Shown: piece after piece, positions 1 through 5,467 of the stretch | Numbering within the stretch: position 1 is the stretch's first letter | Layout of the letters: each line of letters opens with the position of its first letter | NCBI GenBank assembly: GCA_017411665.1 | Contig: JAFQPT010000187.1 | Coordinates: 1-6,378, forward strand | DNA from: Oscillospiraceae bacterium | GTDB taxonomy: Bacteria > Bacillota_A > Clostridia > Oscillospirales > Oscillospiraceae | Length of the DNA: 6,378 bases | Direction of reading: 5' to 3' | Notes under the pieces: generated by a model | What the model was told of the DNA's origin: nothing | Database searches by the model: none | The model's input: the letters and a program-made list of their open reading frames with translations, nothing else | Translations under genes and position numbers: made by a program

Positions 1-63
1 CTGGCAGGCATCTCTCTGATGGCAATGCACGTTTCCGAACAGAAGCGCAAGGAAGAAGCTTGA
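1..63 (+). CDS. C-terminal end of an unrecognised protein (5' truncated)
   Basis: Reading frame 1 is open from the left edge and ends at a TGA at 61-63, giving 20 residues that end in HVSEQKRKEEA. A short hydrophobic stretch (LAGISLMAM) is followed by a charged Lys/Arg/Glu tail. This could be the end of a membrane helix with a cytoplasmic tail, but it is too little to identify a family. Support that it is a real gene end comes from the intrinsic terminator 20 bases downstream in the same orientation. It converges on mnmE. The function is unknown. Confidence 0.6.
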   Translation: MAGISLMAMHVSEQKRKEEA

Positions 64-82
64 TTCTCAATCAACTGAACAT

Positions 83-112
83 AAAAAACGAGGTCTTATG
101 GCCTCGTTTTTT
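83..112 (+). terminator. Intrinsic terminator of the plus-strand gene
   Basis: An 11-bp perfect stem (83-93 with 102-112, AAAAAACGAGG / CCTCGTTTTTT) is extended by a G-U and a C-G pair around the tetraloop TTAT (96-99). The right arm runs straight into a T-rich tail. It lies 20 bases after the plus-strand stop codon. Because both flanks are A/T runs, the hairpin can also terminate minus-strand transcription that passes the mnmE terminator. Confidence 0.9.
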
Positions 113-132
113 ATTTGCAATCTAACCATGAA

Positions 133-160
133 AAACGCCACCGTTGATACGGTGGCGTTT
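133..160 (-). terminator. Intrinsic terminator downstream of mnmE
   Basis: An 11-bp perfect stem (133-143 AAACGCCACCG with 150-160 CGGTGGCGTTT) surrounds a 6-base loop. On the minus strand it begins 7 bases after the mnmE stop codon and ends in TTTTT. On the plus strand the same hairpin is followed by GCTTTTTT, so it may act in both directions. Together with the hairpin at 83-112 it insulates two convergent genes. Confidence 0.9.
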
Positions 161-166
161 GCTTTT

Positions 167-1534
167 TTATTTGCCCACGCAGAAGCGGGAGAAGATTCGA
201 TTGGTGACGTCTTCGCGGATGGTCTTGCCGGTCAGTTCACCCAGTGCTGCCATCGCTTCTTCGGCTTCGGTCAGCACAGCATCGGGGGTGATGCCCATGA
301 GCATGGCGTCCTTGGCTGCGTGCAGGCTTTCCAGTGCGCGGCCCACTGCGTCTGCATGACGGGCATTGGTGAGGATTTCGCCTACGGGAGCATCGGGGGT
401 GGGGAACAGCTGCGCTACAGCGGCTTCCAGTTCGCCCAGACCTGTCTGCTGCTTAGCGGACAGTACACAAACGATACTGAACTTGTCTGCCAGAATATCG
501 GCGCTGAAGGCCTGCTCCAGGTCGGACTTATTGACGACAGCGATGCTCTTTTCGCAGGCTGCGGCTGCCTCGATGGCGTTGTAGTCTTCTTCTGTCAGCT
601 CTGCGGAGCCGTCGAAGACGGCAATGACCAAATCAGCGGTCTGTGCAGCTGTCAGTGCACGGTCGACACCGATTTTTTCCACAGTATCATCGGTTTGGCG
701 GATGCCTGCGGTATCGGTCAGTCGGATGAGGACGTTACCCATGCGGACGCGCTCTTCGATGGTATCGCGGGTAGTACCTGCGATGTCGGTCACGATGGCG
801 CGCTCGTAGCCCAGCAGTGCGTTCAGCAGGGAAGACTTACCTGCATTGGGCTTGCCGATGATGGCTGCCTTCACACCTTCGGTCATGATACGGCCGCGAT
901 TAAAGGTGTCCTTCAGTCTCTGCAGCTGCGCAATGGCGTCGTCCAGCACGCTGCTGTAGTTTTCCAACTGGAAGTCCTCAATGTCTTCATCGGGATAGTC
1001 CAGCACAGCATGGTAGTGGGAACAAATTTCTACCAGAGAAGCATAGATGCCGTCGGTCTTGCGCAGAATGGCACCGTTGAGCTGACCGACTGCGTTTTTG
1101 GCTGCTTCCGCAGTTTCGGAATGGATGATGTCAATGACCGCTTCCGCCTGCGTCAGGTCCATGCGGCCGTTCAAGAAGGCACGCTTGGAAAATTCGCCTG
1201 CCCGTGCCTGACGTGCACCTGCTGCAAACAGGGCTTCCAGACCCGCACGGAGCACAACAGGGGAGCCGTGGGTCTGCAGCTCGGCGGTATCTTCACCGGT
1301 ATAGCTGCCGGGACCTCTGGAAATGGTGCACAGGCAGATGTCCAGCTCGGTGCCGTCGGCATCAACCATGCTGCCGTATACCAGCTGACGATTGGGGTAG
1401 GAGGACATGGGCTTGCCGGAAATGGGCTTGAATACACGGTCGATGATCTGCATGGTATCATCGCCGGATACGCGCAGAATGCCGATTGCGGCAACAACGC
1501 CGCCTGTGGCAATCGCAGCAATGGTATCGGACAT
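167..1534 (-). CDS. mnmE: tRNA uridine-5-carboxymethylaminomethyl modification GTPase MnmE (TrmE)
   Basis: MnmE is a cytoplasmic GTPase that works with MnmG to place a carboxymethylaminomethyl group on wobble uridine 34 of several tRNAs, using a tetrahydrofolate one-carbon donor. The 455-residue product has the normal family length. Residues 1-120 are the folate-binding domain, and a helical domain is interrupted by the G domain. G-motifs are visible: GKPNAGKSS (G1, 227-235), TDIAGTTRD (G2, 249-257), DTAG (G3, 274-277), NKSD (G4, 335-338) and SAK (G5, 359-361). The protein ends in FCVGK, the conserved C-terminal Cys motif. I chose the ATG at 1532-1534 because it gives the family-typical N-terminus MSDTIAAIAT and has AAAAGGAG (1543-1550) at 8 bases. 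An in-frame ATG at 1585 lies in the loop of the upstream terminator and adds 17 residues unlike the family. No promoter is obvious in the 69-base gap upstream. No mnmG, jag or yidC neighbour is visible. Confidence 0.97.
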   Translation of the reverse strand: MSDTIAAIATGGVVAAIGILRVSGDDTMQIIDRVFKPISGKPMSSYPNRQLVYGSMVDADGTELDICLCTISRGPGSYTGEDTAELQTHGSPVVLRAGLEALFAAGARQARAGEFSKRAFLNGRMDLTQAEAVIDIIHSETAEAAKNAVGQLNGAILRKTDGIYASLVEICSHYHAVLDYPDEDIEDFQLENYSSVLDDAIAQLQRLKDTFNRGRIMTEGVKAAIIGKPNAGKSSLLNALLGYERAIVTDIAGTTRDTIEERVRMGNVLIRLTDTAGIRQTDDTVEKIGVDRALTAAQTADLVIAVFDGSAELTEEDYNAIEAAAACEKSIAVVNKSDLEQAFSADILADKFSIVCVLSAKQQTGLGELEAAVAQLFPTPDAPVGEILTNARHADAVGRALESLHAAKDAMLMGITPDAVLTEAEEAMAALGELTGKTIREDVTNRIFSRFCVGK

Positions 1535-1542
1535 AATTTCGT

Positions 1543-1550
1543 CTCCTTTT
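1543..1550 (-). promoter_or_regulatory. Ribosome binding site that decides the mnmE start
   Basis: On the minus strand the sequence reads AAAAGGAG, followed by 8 bases and then ATG at 1534. This favours the 455-residue form over the 472-residue reading starting at 1585. Confidence 0.85.
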
Positions 1551-1573
1551 GCGTTTCGATTACGGGATAAAAG

Positions 1574-1597
1574 CCACCTCCTCATGTGAGGAGGTGG
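1574..1597 (-). terminator. Hairpin terminator after the SLH-protein gene, with a weak U-tract
   Basis: A 10-bp G/C-rich perfect stem (1574-1583 CCACCTCCTC with 1588-1597 GAGGAGGTGG) has the 4-base loop ATGT. It starts 6 bases after the SLH-gene stop codon. On the minus strand the tail is only CTTTTATCC, so termination may be partial, and mnmE begins 39 bases further on. The plus-strand side has TTT only. The right arm on the minus strand contains GAGGAGGTGG, a strong Shine-Dalgarno look-alike held in the stem. Confidence 0.75.
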
Positions 1598-1603
1598 TTT
1601 GTG

Positions 1604-3061
1604 TTATTGCTCTTCTACAGTGAATTCCACACGGCAGGTGGATTCCATCATGCGGGCTGCGGTGACAGCCGCTTCACTGCGTTTGACGGGTTCGTGCGCC
1701 TTAAAGGTGTGGTCAATGACACCGGGGGTGTCGGTGTAGCCTGTGACGATGCCTGCGCGATACATTGCATAAATGGCATCTGCTCCGTCACTGAAATGCT
1801 TCACGTCGGGAATTGCGTTGTCGGCAATGTCGTTGATGACCTTAAATTCCTCTTCCGGCAGAACCTTGTACAACAGCTCGATGAACTCGCCGCGGGTGAT
1901 GGGAGTATTCATTTCCTTGCGGGAAAGCTTCTTGCAGGATTCGTCCACCAGTTCATGCTCCACAGCGTATTTTACGTAGGTTTTGTACCATTTCAGTCCA
2001 AACCAGTGATTTTTCAAGGTGATTTCTTCCTCGTTGTACAGCTGATGCATGCGGGCTGCCATTGCAACTGCCTGCGCAAGCGTCAGCTCACTGCTGGGCT
2101 TGAACTCGGTTTTGGTTACACCGCTGAGGATACCCATGCGGACGCAGGCGCGCAAATCGTTATAAAACCATGCCTGCGCGGATACATCCTTGAAGTTTAT
2201 GTTCCCTGCGGCAGGTGTCGGTGTGACAGTGGGAGAAACAGAAACTTTGGGGGATGGGGTAGGCGTGACAGCGGGGGTGACTGTGGGCTGCACGGTCGGT
2301 GCGACGGTAAAGATCGGCGTCACGGAAGGCTTGATGACAGGTGTGGGACTGGGGGTCACAGGAATGTAGATGACAATGGGAGTCGGCTCAATGACAATAA
2401 TCACGGGAGTCGGGGTCACCACAGGAGTGTGACTGGGCGTGACCACGGGAGTGGGACTCGGTGTGACCACGGGTGTGGGACTGGGTGTGATTACGGGTGT
2501 GGGACTCGGTGTGATTACGGGAGTAGGACTCGGTGTCACCACGGGAGTGGGGGATGGGGTAGCGGTAGCAGTTGTGCCGTCGGCCATAGTGACGGTAAAG
2601 CTGCCTTCGATATTGAAGGTAGCGTTGGAAGTGGCTGTGACCAACGCTTCTCCGTCTGTGCAGACGATGTACAGATGACCGGGCAGAAGTCTGCCGTCAA
2701 TGGCTGCACCACCGACAGTGACATTGACAAATTCCCCTTTGATGACATCCACCTTTGCGGTTCCCTCTGTGACGGTGATACTTGCACCTTCATACATTCG
2801 GATGGTGGAGCTGTTTGTCAATGTATATTGCTTTTGGGGTGTATCGGATGCTCTGCTGTTTGTCTGATACCGCTCCTCAAAGCTTTGGACCAATACGCGG
2901 CCCTGCTCCAGCAAATCATTCAGCAGACTGCTTGCCCATTCCTGCGCAAAGCTTTTGGAAATCAGCGGGTCTTCCGCTGAGCCTGCGTAGGCATGTGCTC
3001 CGATGCTGAAGCCAAACAGCAGAATCGGTGTCAGAATCAGCGAAATGAGTGTTTTTTTCAT
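1604..3061 (-). CDS. Secreted S-layer-homology (SLH) domain protein with Thr-Pro-Ser linker
   Basis: A 485-residue exported protein. Residues 1-26 are a signal peptide (MKKT start, hydrophobic core, likely cleavage after AHA or AYA near 24-26). Residues about 78-157 form a beta-rich domain I cannot name (core IRMYEGASITV to NIEGSFTV). Residues 168-283 are a Thr/Pro/Ser/Val linker that opens with six 8-residue repeats TPSPTPV(V/I). Residues about 288-472 hold three SLH modules, which normally bind pyruvylated secondary cell-wall polymer. The TRAE-like sites are TLAQ (327-330, degenerate), TRGE (389-392) and KRSE (460-463). The ATG at 3059-3061 follows GAGGA at a short 4-base spacing. The gene begins 24 bases after the rex stop, so it is probably cotranscribed with rex. 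The role is likely structural or adhesive at the cell surface. Its ligand is unknown, and no enzyme domain is seen. Confidence 0.9.
   Translation of the reverse strand: MKKTLISLILTPILLFGFSIGAHAYAGSAEDPLISKSFAQEWASSLLNDLLEQGRVLVQSFEERYQTNSRASDTPQKQYTLTNSSTIRMYEGASITVTEGTAKVDVIKGEFVNVTVGGAAIDGRLLPGHLYIVCTDGEALVTATSNATFNIEGSFTVTMADGTTATATPSPTPVVTPSPTPVITPSPTPVITPSPTPVVTPSPTPVVTPSHTPVVTPTPVIIVIEPTPIVIYIPVTPSPTPVIKPSVTPIFTVAPTVQPTVTPAVTPTPSPKVSVSPTVTPTPAAGNINFKDVSAQAWFYNDLRACVRMGILSGVTKTEFKPSSELTLAQAVAMAARMHQLYNEEEITLKNHWFGLKWYKTYVKYAVEHELVDESCKKLSRKEMNTPITRGEFIELLYKVLPEEEFKVINDIADNAIPDVKHFSDGADAIYAMYRAGIVTGYTDTPGVIDHTFKAHEPVKRSEAAVTAARMMESTCRVEFTVEEQ
2417..2560 (-). repeat. Six tandem 24-bp repeats encoding TPSPTPV(V/I)
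   Basis: Inside the SLH-protein gene a 24-base unit is repeated six times head to tail. It encodes TPSPTPVV or TPSPTPVI, with the last copy changed to TPSHTPVV. Copies differ mainly at third codon positions. Because the unit is a multiple of three, copy-number change would keep the frame and only alter linker length. Less regular Thr/Pro-rich sequence continues to about 2213. Confidence 0.92.
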
Positions 3062-3064
3062 GAA

Positions 3065-3076
3065 ATCCTCGAGGAT
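3065..3076 (-). promoter_or_regulatory. Palindrome containing the SLH-gene ribosome binding site
   Basis: The 12-base sequence ATCCTCGAGGAT is a perfect inverted repeat in the 24-base rex-SLH gap. On the minus strand its GAGGA is the only candidate Shine-Dalgarno sequence for the ATG at 3061. The repeat is short and has no spacer, so the hairpin would be weak. A role in slowing translation is possible but speculative. Confidence 0.35.
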
Positions 3077-3085
3077 GGATGCATG

Positions 3086-3754
3086 TTATTTGCGCTGCTT
3101 TGCTTCTTTTGCAGCCTGCTCGTCCAGATATTCGGACAGATAGTAGCCGAGCGCCAGCAGACTGTCGGAGAAGTAGATGTTTTCAATGACGGTTGTGCTG
3201 CCGGGAACATCCAATTCTACATTGGTGAAGTTCCAGATTCCCCGCACACCGCATTCCACCAGAACGGGAGCGACTTCATTTGCATAGAAGCTGGGGAGGC
3301 ACAGGATAGCTGCATCGGGCTGCAGTTCATTCAGCTTGATGCGCAGTTCCTTGATGTCGTAAACGGGAACGCCCTTGATGTTGGCACCGATGAGGTCGGA
3401 TTTGACATCAAACGCACCCAGCAGATTGAAGCCGAAATTATCAAAGTTGAAGTGGCTGATCAAAGCGTGACCGATATTACCTACGCCAACCAGCATGCAG
3501 CTGAAGTTGCGGTCCATGCCCAGAATTTTTGCGATTTCCTGACGCAGTGCCACAACATTGTAGCCGTAGCCCTGCTGACCGAATTCACCGAAGCAACTGA
3601 AGTCCTGGCGAATCTGGGAGGGGGTCAGACCCATCTGACGACCCAGCTCACCGGAGGAAATACGTTCCACACCGGCTGCGGTCAAATCGTCCAGCTTTCT
3701 GAGATATTTGGGAAGACGTCTGATGACGTTATTGGAAATCTTGATTCTCTTCAT
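3086..3754 (-). CDS. rex: Redox-sensing transcriptional repressor Rex
   Basis: Rex is a homodimeric cytoplasmic repressor that binds operators when NAD+ prevails and releases them when NADH rises, controlling fermentation and electron-transport genes in Gram-positive bacteria. The 222-residue length is normal (about 210-220). Residues 1-80 form the winged helix: the helix around SQIRQDFSCFG (46-56) and the following GQQGYGY wing match the family's DNA-binding region. Residues 83-205 are the Rossmann domain with the dinucleotide motif GVGNIG (90-95) and Asp116 in GAFDV, the usual adenosine-ribose contact. The C-terminus (SLLALGYYLSEYL) fits the domain-swapped helix. The ATG at 3754 follows AGAGGTG (3761-3767) at 6 bases. 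A sigma-A-type promoter with a Rex-box-like site lies upstream, so autoregulation is likely. An SLH protein gene follows after 24 bases. Confidence 0.97.
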   Translation of the reverse strand: MKRIKISNNVIRRLPKYLRKLDDLTAAGVERISSGELGRQMGLTPSQIRQDFSCFGEFGQQGYGYNVVALRQEIAKILGMDRNFSCMLVGVGNIGHALISHFNFDNFGFNLLGAFDVKSDLIGANIKGVPVYDIKELRIKLNELQPDAAILCLPSFYANEVAPVLVECGVRGIWNFTNVELDVPGSTTVIENIYFSDSLLALGYYLSEYLDEQAAKEAKQRK

Positions 3755-3795
3755 ATGTTACACCTCTATACGATTATGACGAATAGACACGAATC

Positions 3796-3813
3796 TCGTA
3801 GAATTATTCACAA
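3796..3813 (-). promoter_or_regulatory. Probable Rex operator (ROP-like site)
   Basis: On the minus strand the site reads TTGTGAATAATTCTACGA. The left half TTGTGAA matches the known Rex consensus (TTGTGAA-N4-TTCACAA) perfectly. The right half TCTACGA matches at 4 of 7 positions. It starts two bases after the -10 box and covers the expected transcription start, a position where a bound repressor would block initiation. The rex gene begins about 40 bases downstream. The asymmetric right half lowers confidence. Confidence 0.65.
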
Positions 3814-3815
3814 TT

Positions 3816-3844
3816 ATCATACCATATACAGTGATAGATTTCAA
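3816..3844 (-). promoter_or_regulatory. Sigma-A-type promoter of rex and the SLH gene
   Basis: On the minus strand a -35 box TTGAAA (3839-3844) is followed by 17 bases and a -10 box TATGAT (3816-3821). Spacing is ideal and each box is one mismatch from consensus. Transcription would start near 3809, inside the Rex-like operator, giving a leader of about 55 bases before the rex ATG. Confidence 0.8.
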
Positions 3845-3868
3845 TGTGCGATAATGGGATAAAAAAAT

Positions 3869-3895
3869 AAAAAGTACCCGATTCGGGTACTTTTT
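3869..3895 (-). terminator. Strong intrinsic terminator of the dus-sigma-anti-sigma block
   Basis: A 12-bp perfect stem (3869-3880 AAAAAGTACCCG with 3884-3895 CGGGTACTTTTT) has the loop ATT. On the minus strand it is followed by ATTTTTTTA. The TAA stop codon of the anti-sigma gene (3894-3896) lies in the first arm, so gene end and terminator overlap. It separates the sigma operon from the rex promoter 25 bases further on. Confidence 0.92.
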
Positions 3896-4826
3896 ATTGT
3901 GTGGTTTGGGGTGCCTGAGATAACTCCGGAGACGGTACGGGAGAAGCTGCGGGCTCGGATTCGGTCAGCAGCTTGAGGTCTTCGGCGGTACCCACAGCGT
4001 ACCATGCGGTGCCTTCCACAAGGTTTTTGCAGTAGATGCGGTCACCGTCCAGCCAAATTTGCAATGTTACATCGTTGCCGTTTTTGTCCTGTACGGTCAG
4101 CTCGTAGTCGGGCTCTTCGGTGAACAGGTTGAAATCTGCCTCTTCCGCTACATACAGTAAATCGCTGAGTGCGGTCAGAGTCTCGGGAATCAGCAGGGAA
4201 TCGGGTATGGGGGTTGGAGTCGGTCTGGGTGTGGCGGTGGGTGCAGGGGAAGGTGCAGGAGTGGCAGTCACCACAACGGCTTCCGCGGGGGAATTCGGTG
4301 TGGATACGGGACTGACCTCTGCGGTAACGGGTGCGGAGGCATTTGCGTCCGGTGCTTCGGATACGGCGATATCCAAAGCAGGGGATGTGCCGTCTCCGCT
4401 GGCCACAGCAATTTCCGGTGTGATATCCGGCGTGGGTGTGGGTTTGGGGGTTTGATGGGTTACGCGGGCATATTCTGAGGTGTCCTGAATGTGTCGGCCG
4501 TCGGTTTGGAGATGACTGGTGACAAATCGGCTGCCGGTGAAAATTACCAGCGCCAGACAGGCGGCAAGACTTGCCAGATGGAAATAGCCCGGTCTGCGTT
4601 TTTTGACAGGGGCGGGGGTATTGATTTTGTGCATCACAGCTTCTGTAAAGCCATCCGGAACATCCTCCAGTTCTTCCAGGGAAACGGAGATGGCGTGGAA
4701 TGCCTCGAATACTCTCATACATTCGGGGCAGCCTGCCAGATGTTCGGTTACGACGGCGCTGTCTTCTGCACTCAGCTCGTGGTCAAGCATTGAGCTGATT
4801 AGTTCTCTTATCTCATTACAATTCAT
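3894..4826 (-). CDS. Membrane-anchored zinc-finger anti-sigma factor
   Basis: A 310-residue single-pass membrane protein predicted to bind and silence the ECF sigma factor encoded just upstream. Residues 1-45 form a zf-HC2/ZAS domain: Cys3, then HLAGCPEC with His29, Cys33 and Cys36 in the H-x3-C-x2-C spacing. A positive cluster KKRR (75-78) precedes a transmembrane helix at about 81-98, placing the N-terminus in the cytoplasm. Outside, residues 125-208 are Pro/Thr/Ala-rich (PTPTP, TATPAPSPAPTATPRP). A folded-looking segment (about 209-287, ending in GTAWYAV and AEDLKLL) follows, then a second Pro/Ser-rich tail. I do not recognise the outer segment; it is the likely signal-sensing part. The ATG follows the sigma stop by 6 bases. 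The best Shine-Dalgarno, AGGAGG at 4840-4845, is 13 bases away, which is long and suggests translational coupling. Confidence 0.9.
   Translation of the reverse strand: MNCNEIRELISSMLDHELSAEDSAVVTEHLAGCPECMRVFEAFHAISVSLEELEDVPDGFTEAVMHKINTPAPVKKRRPGYFHLASLAACLALVIFTGSRFVTSHLQTDGRHIQDTSEYARVTHQTPKPTPTPDITPEIAVASGDGTSPALDIAVSEAPDANASAPVTAEVSPVSTPNSPAEAVVVTATPAPSPAPTATPRPTPTPIPDSLLIPETLTALSDLLYVAEEADFNLFTEEPDYELTVQDKNGNDVTLQIWLDGDRIYCKNLVEGTAWYAVGTAEDLKLLTESEPAASPVPSPELSQAPQTTQ
4203..4454 (-). other. Pro/Thr/Ala-rich extracytoplasmic spacer of the anti-sigma factor
   Basis: Codons 125-208 of the anti-sigma gene encode a low-complexity stretch, densest at 187-208 (4203-4268). It links the transmembrane helix to the unrecognised outer segment and would span or lie in the cell wall. 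Composition resembles the linker of the SLH protein, but there is no exact tandem DNA repeat. Confidence 0.7.
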
Positions 4827-4832
4827 GTTGTG

Positions 4833-5453
4833 TCAGCGCCCTCCTCTCTCCATTTTCTTTGACGGTAACTCAGATGAAATGTTCCCGTCTTTTTGAAGGA
4901 TCTCACACAGTTTTTTTCGGGCTCGGAAAATGCGGGACTTGACAGTCCCTTCCTCAATGTTCAGCTGCCTGCCGATTTCATCGTATCGCAGACCGCCGAT
5001 TTCACGGAGTACCAGAATCTCTCGCTGCTGTGCAGGGAGCTGATTGAGCCCTGCCCGCACACTCTCACGCAGCTGCTTCTGCTCGGTCTGTGTCTCCGGC
5101 GAGAAGGACTCGTCGGGGATTTCCATGACCTCACTGTCTCCGTCCTCGTCTTCGTACATCAGCGGAATCACCTTGTGGCGGTTTCGCTTGCGGATAAAGT
5201 CCAGACACAGGTTTGTGGTCAGCTTGTACAGCCATGAGGAAAATTTACAGTCTCCGCGGAAGCCTGACAGGTTGGTGTATGCCTTGAGAAAGGCTTCCTG
5301 AGAAATATCATATGCATCTTCTTCGTTGCCCAGCATGCGCAGAGCAAGGTTGAATACCACTTTTTTCTGGTCTTCGACCAATGCTTCGAAGGCATTGGTG
5401 TCGCCGTCGAGGACTTTTGCAATGATTCTCATTTCCTCGTCATGGGTCAGCAT
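4833..5453 (-). CDS. ECF-type (sigma-70 family, group 4) RNA polymerase sigma factor
   Basis: A 206-residue sigma factor that would direct RNA polymerase to a small regulon once released from its anti-sigma. Region 2 spans about residues 22-92: FEALVEDQKKVVFNLALRML, then DAYDISQEAFLKAY (46-59, region 2.2 core-binding) and FRGDCKFSSWLYKLTTN (65-81, regions 2.3-2.4). An acidic linker (100-125) separates it from region 4 (about 130-185), with LPAQQREILVLREI and the helix-turn-helix YDEIGRQLNIEEGTVKSRIFRARKKL. There is no region 1.1 or 3, as expected of the ECF group; the sequence resembles SigW/RpoE-like members. The ATG at 5453 has GAGGTGA (5461-5467) at 7 bases. That ribosome binding site contains the dus stop codon. 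The last codons (MERGGR) carry the Shine-Dalgarno of the anti-sigma gene. Confidence 0.95.
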   Translation of the reverse strand: MLTHDEEMRIIAKVLDGDTNAFEALVEDQKKVVFNLALRMLGNEEDAYDISQEAFLKAYTNLSGFRGDCKFSSWLYKLTTNLCLDFIRKRNRHKVIPLMYEDEDGDSEVMEIPDESFSPETQTEQKQLRESVRAGLNQLPAQQREILVLREIGGLRYDEIGRQLNIEEGTVKSRIFRARKKLCEILQKDGNISSELPSKKMERGGR

Positions 5454-5460
5454 GTTTCAT

Positions 5461-5467
5461 TCACCTC
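5461..5467 (-). promoter_or_regulatory. Ribosome binding site of the sigma gene overlapping the dus stop
   Basis: On the minus strand GAGGTGA precedes the sigma ATG by 7 bases, and its TGA is the dus stop codon. This decides the start at 5453 rather than the out-of-frame ATG at 5460, and indicates translational coupling of the two genes. Confidence 0.8.

Noticed and set aside
98..1570. Plus-strand open frame of 490 codons opposite mnmE
   Set aside because: It is the mirror of a clear mnmE gene. Its product is Cys/Gly/His-rich without any domain, its start lies in the upstream terminator, and no ribosome binding site is evident.
1535..1585. N-terminal extension of MnmE by 17 residues from an ATG at 1585
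   Set aside because: The start codon is in the loop of the upstream terminator, the extra residues do not match the family, and a good ribosome binding site serves the ATG at 1534.
2417..2560. Regular 24-bp repeats considered as a CRISPR array
   Set aside because: The units are directly adjacent without unique spacers and encode an in-frame Thr-Pro-Ser peptide in an SLH protein.
1586..2980. Plus-strand open frame of 464 codons opposite the SLH gene
   Set aside because: Antisense shadow. The repetitive Gly/Cys/His/Arg stretch is only the reverse reading of the TPSPTPV repeat, and the start lies in a terminator hairpin.
2993..3862. Plus-strand open frame of 289 codons opposite rex
   Set aside because: Antisense shadow of rex that runs through the rex promoter and operator, with no recognisable domain.
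3755..3868. Rex leader considered as a riboswitch or small RNA
   Set aside because: The predicted leader is only about 55 bases, with no conserved aptamer-like fold or terminator/antiterminator pair visible; promoter, operator and ribosome binding site account for the region.
5455..5460. TGAAAC, resembling the -35 element of SigW-type ECF promoters, just before the sigma start
   Set aside because: No CGTA or CGTC element lies about 16-17 bases downstream on the minus strand, and the site sits between the sigma Shine-Dalgarno and its ATG.
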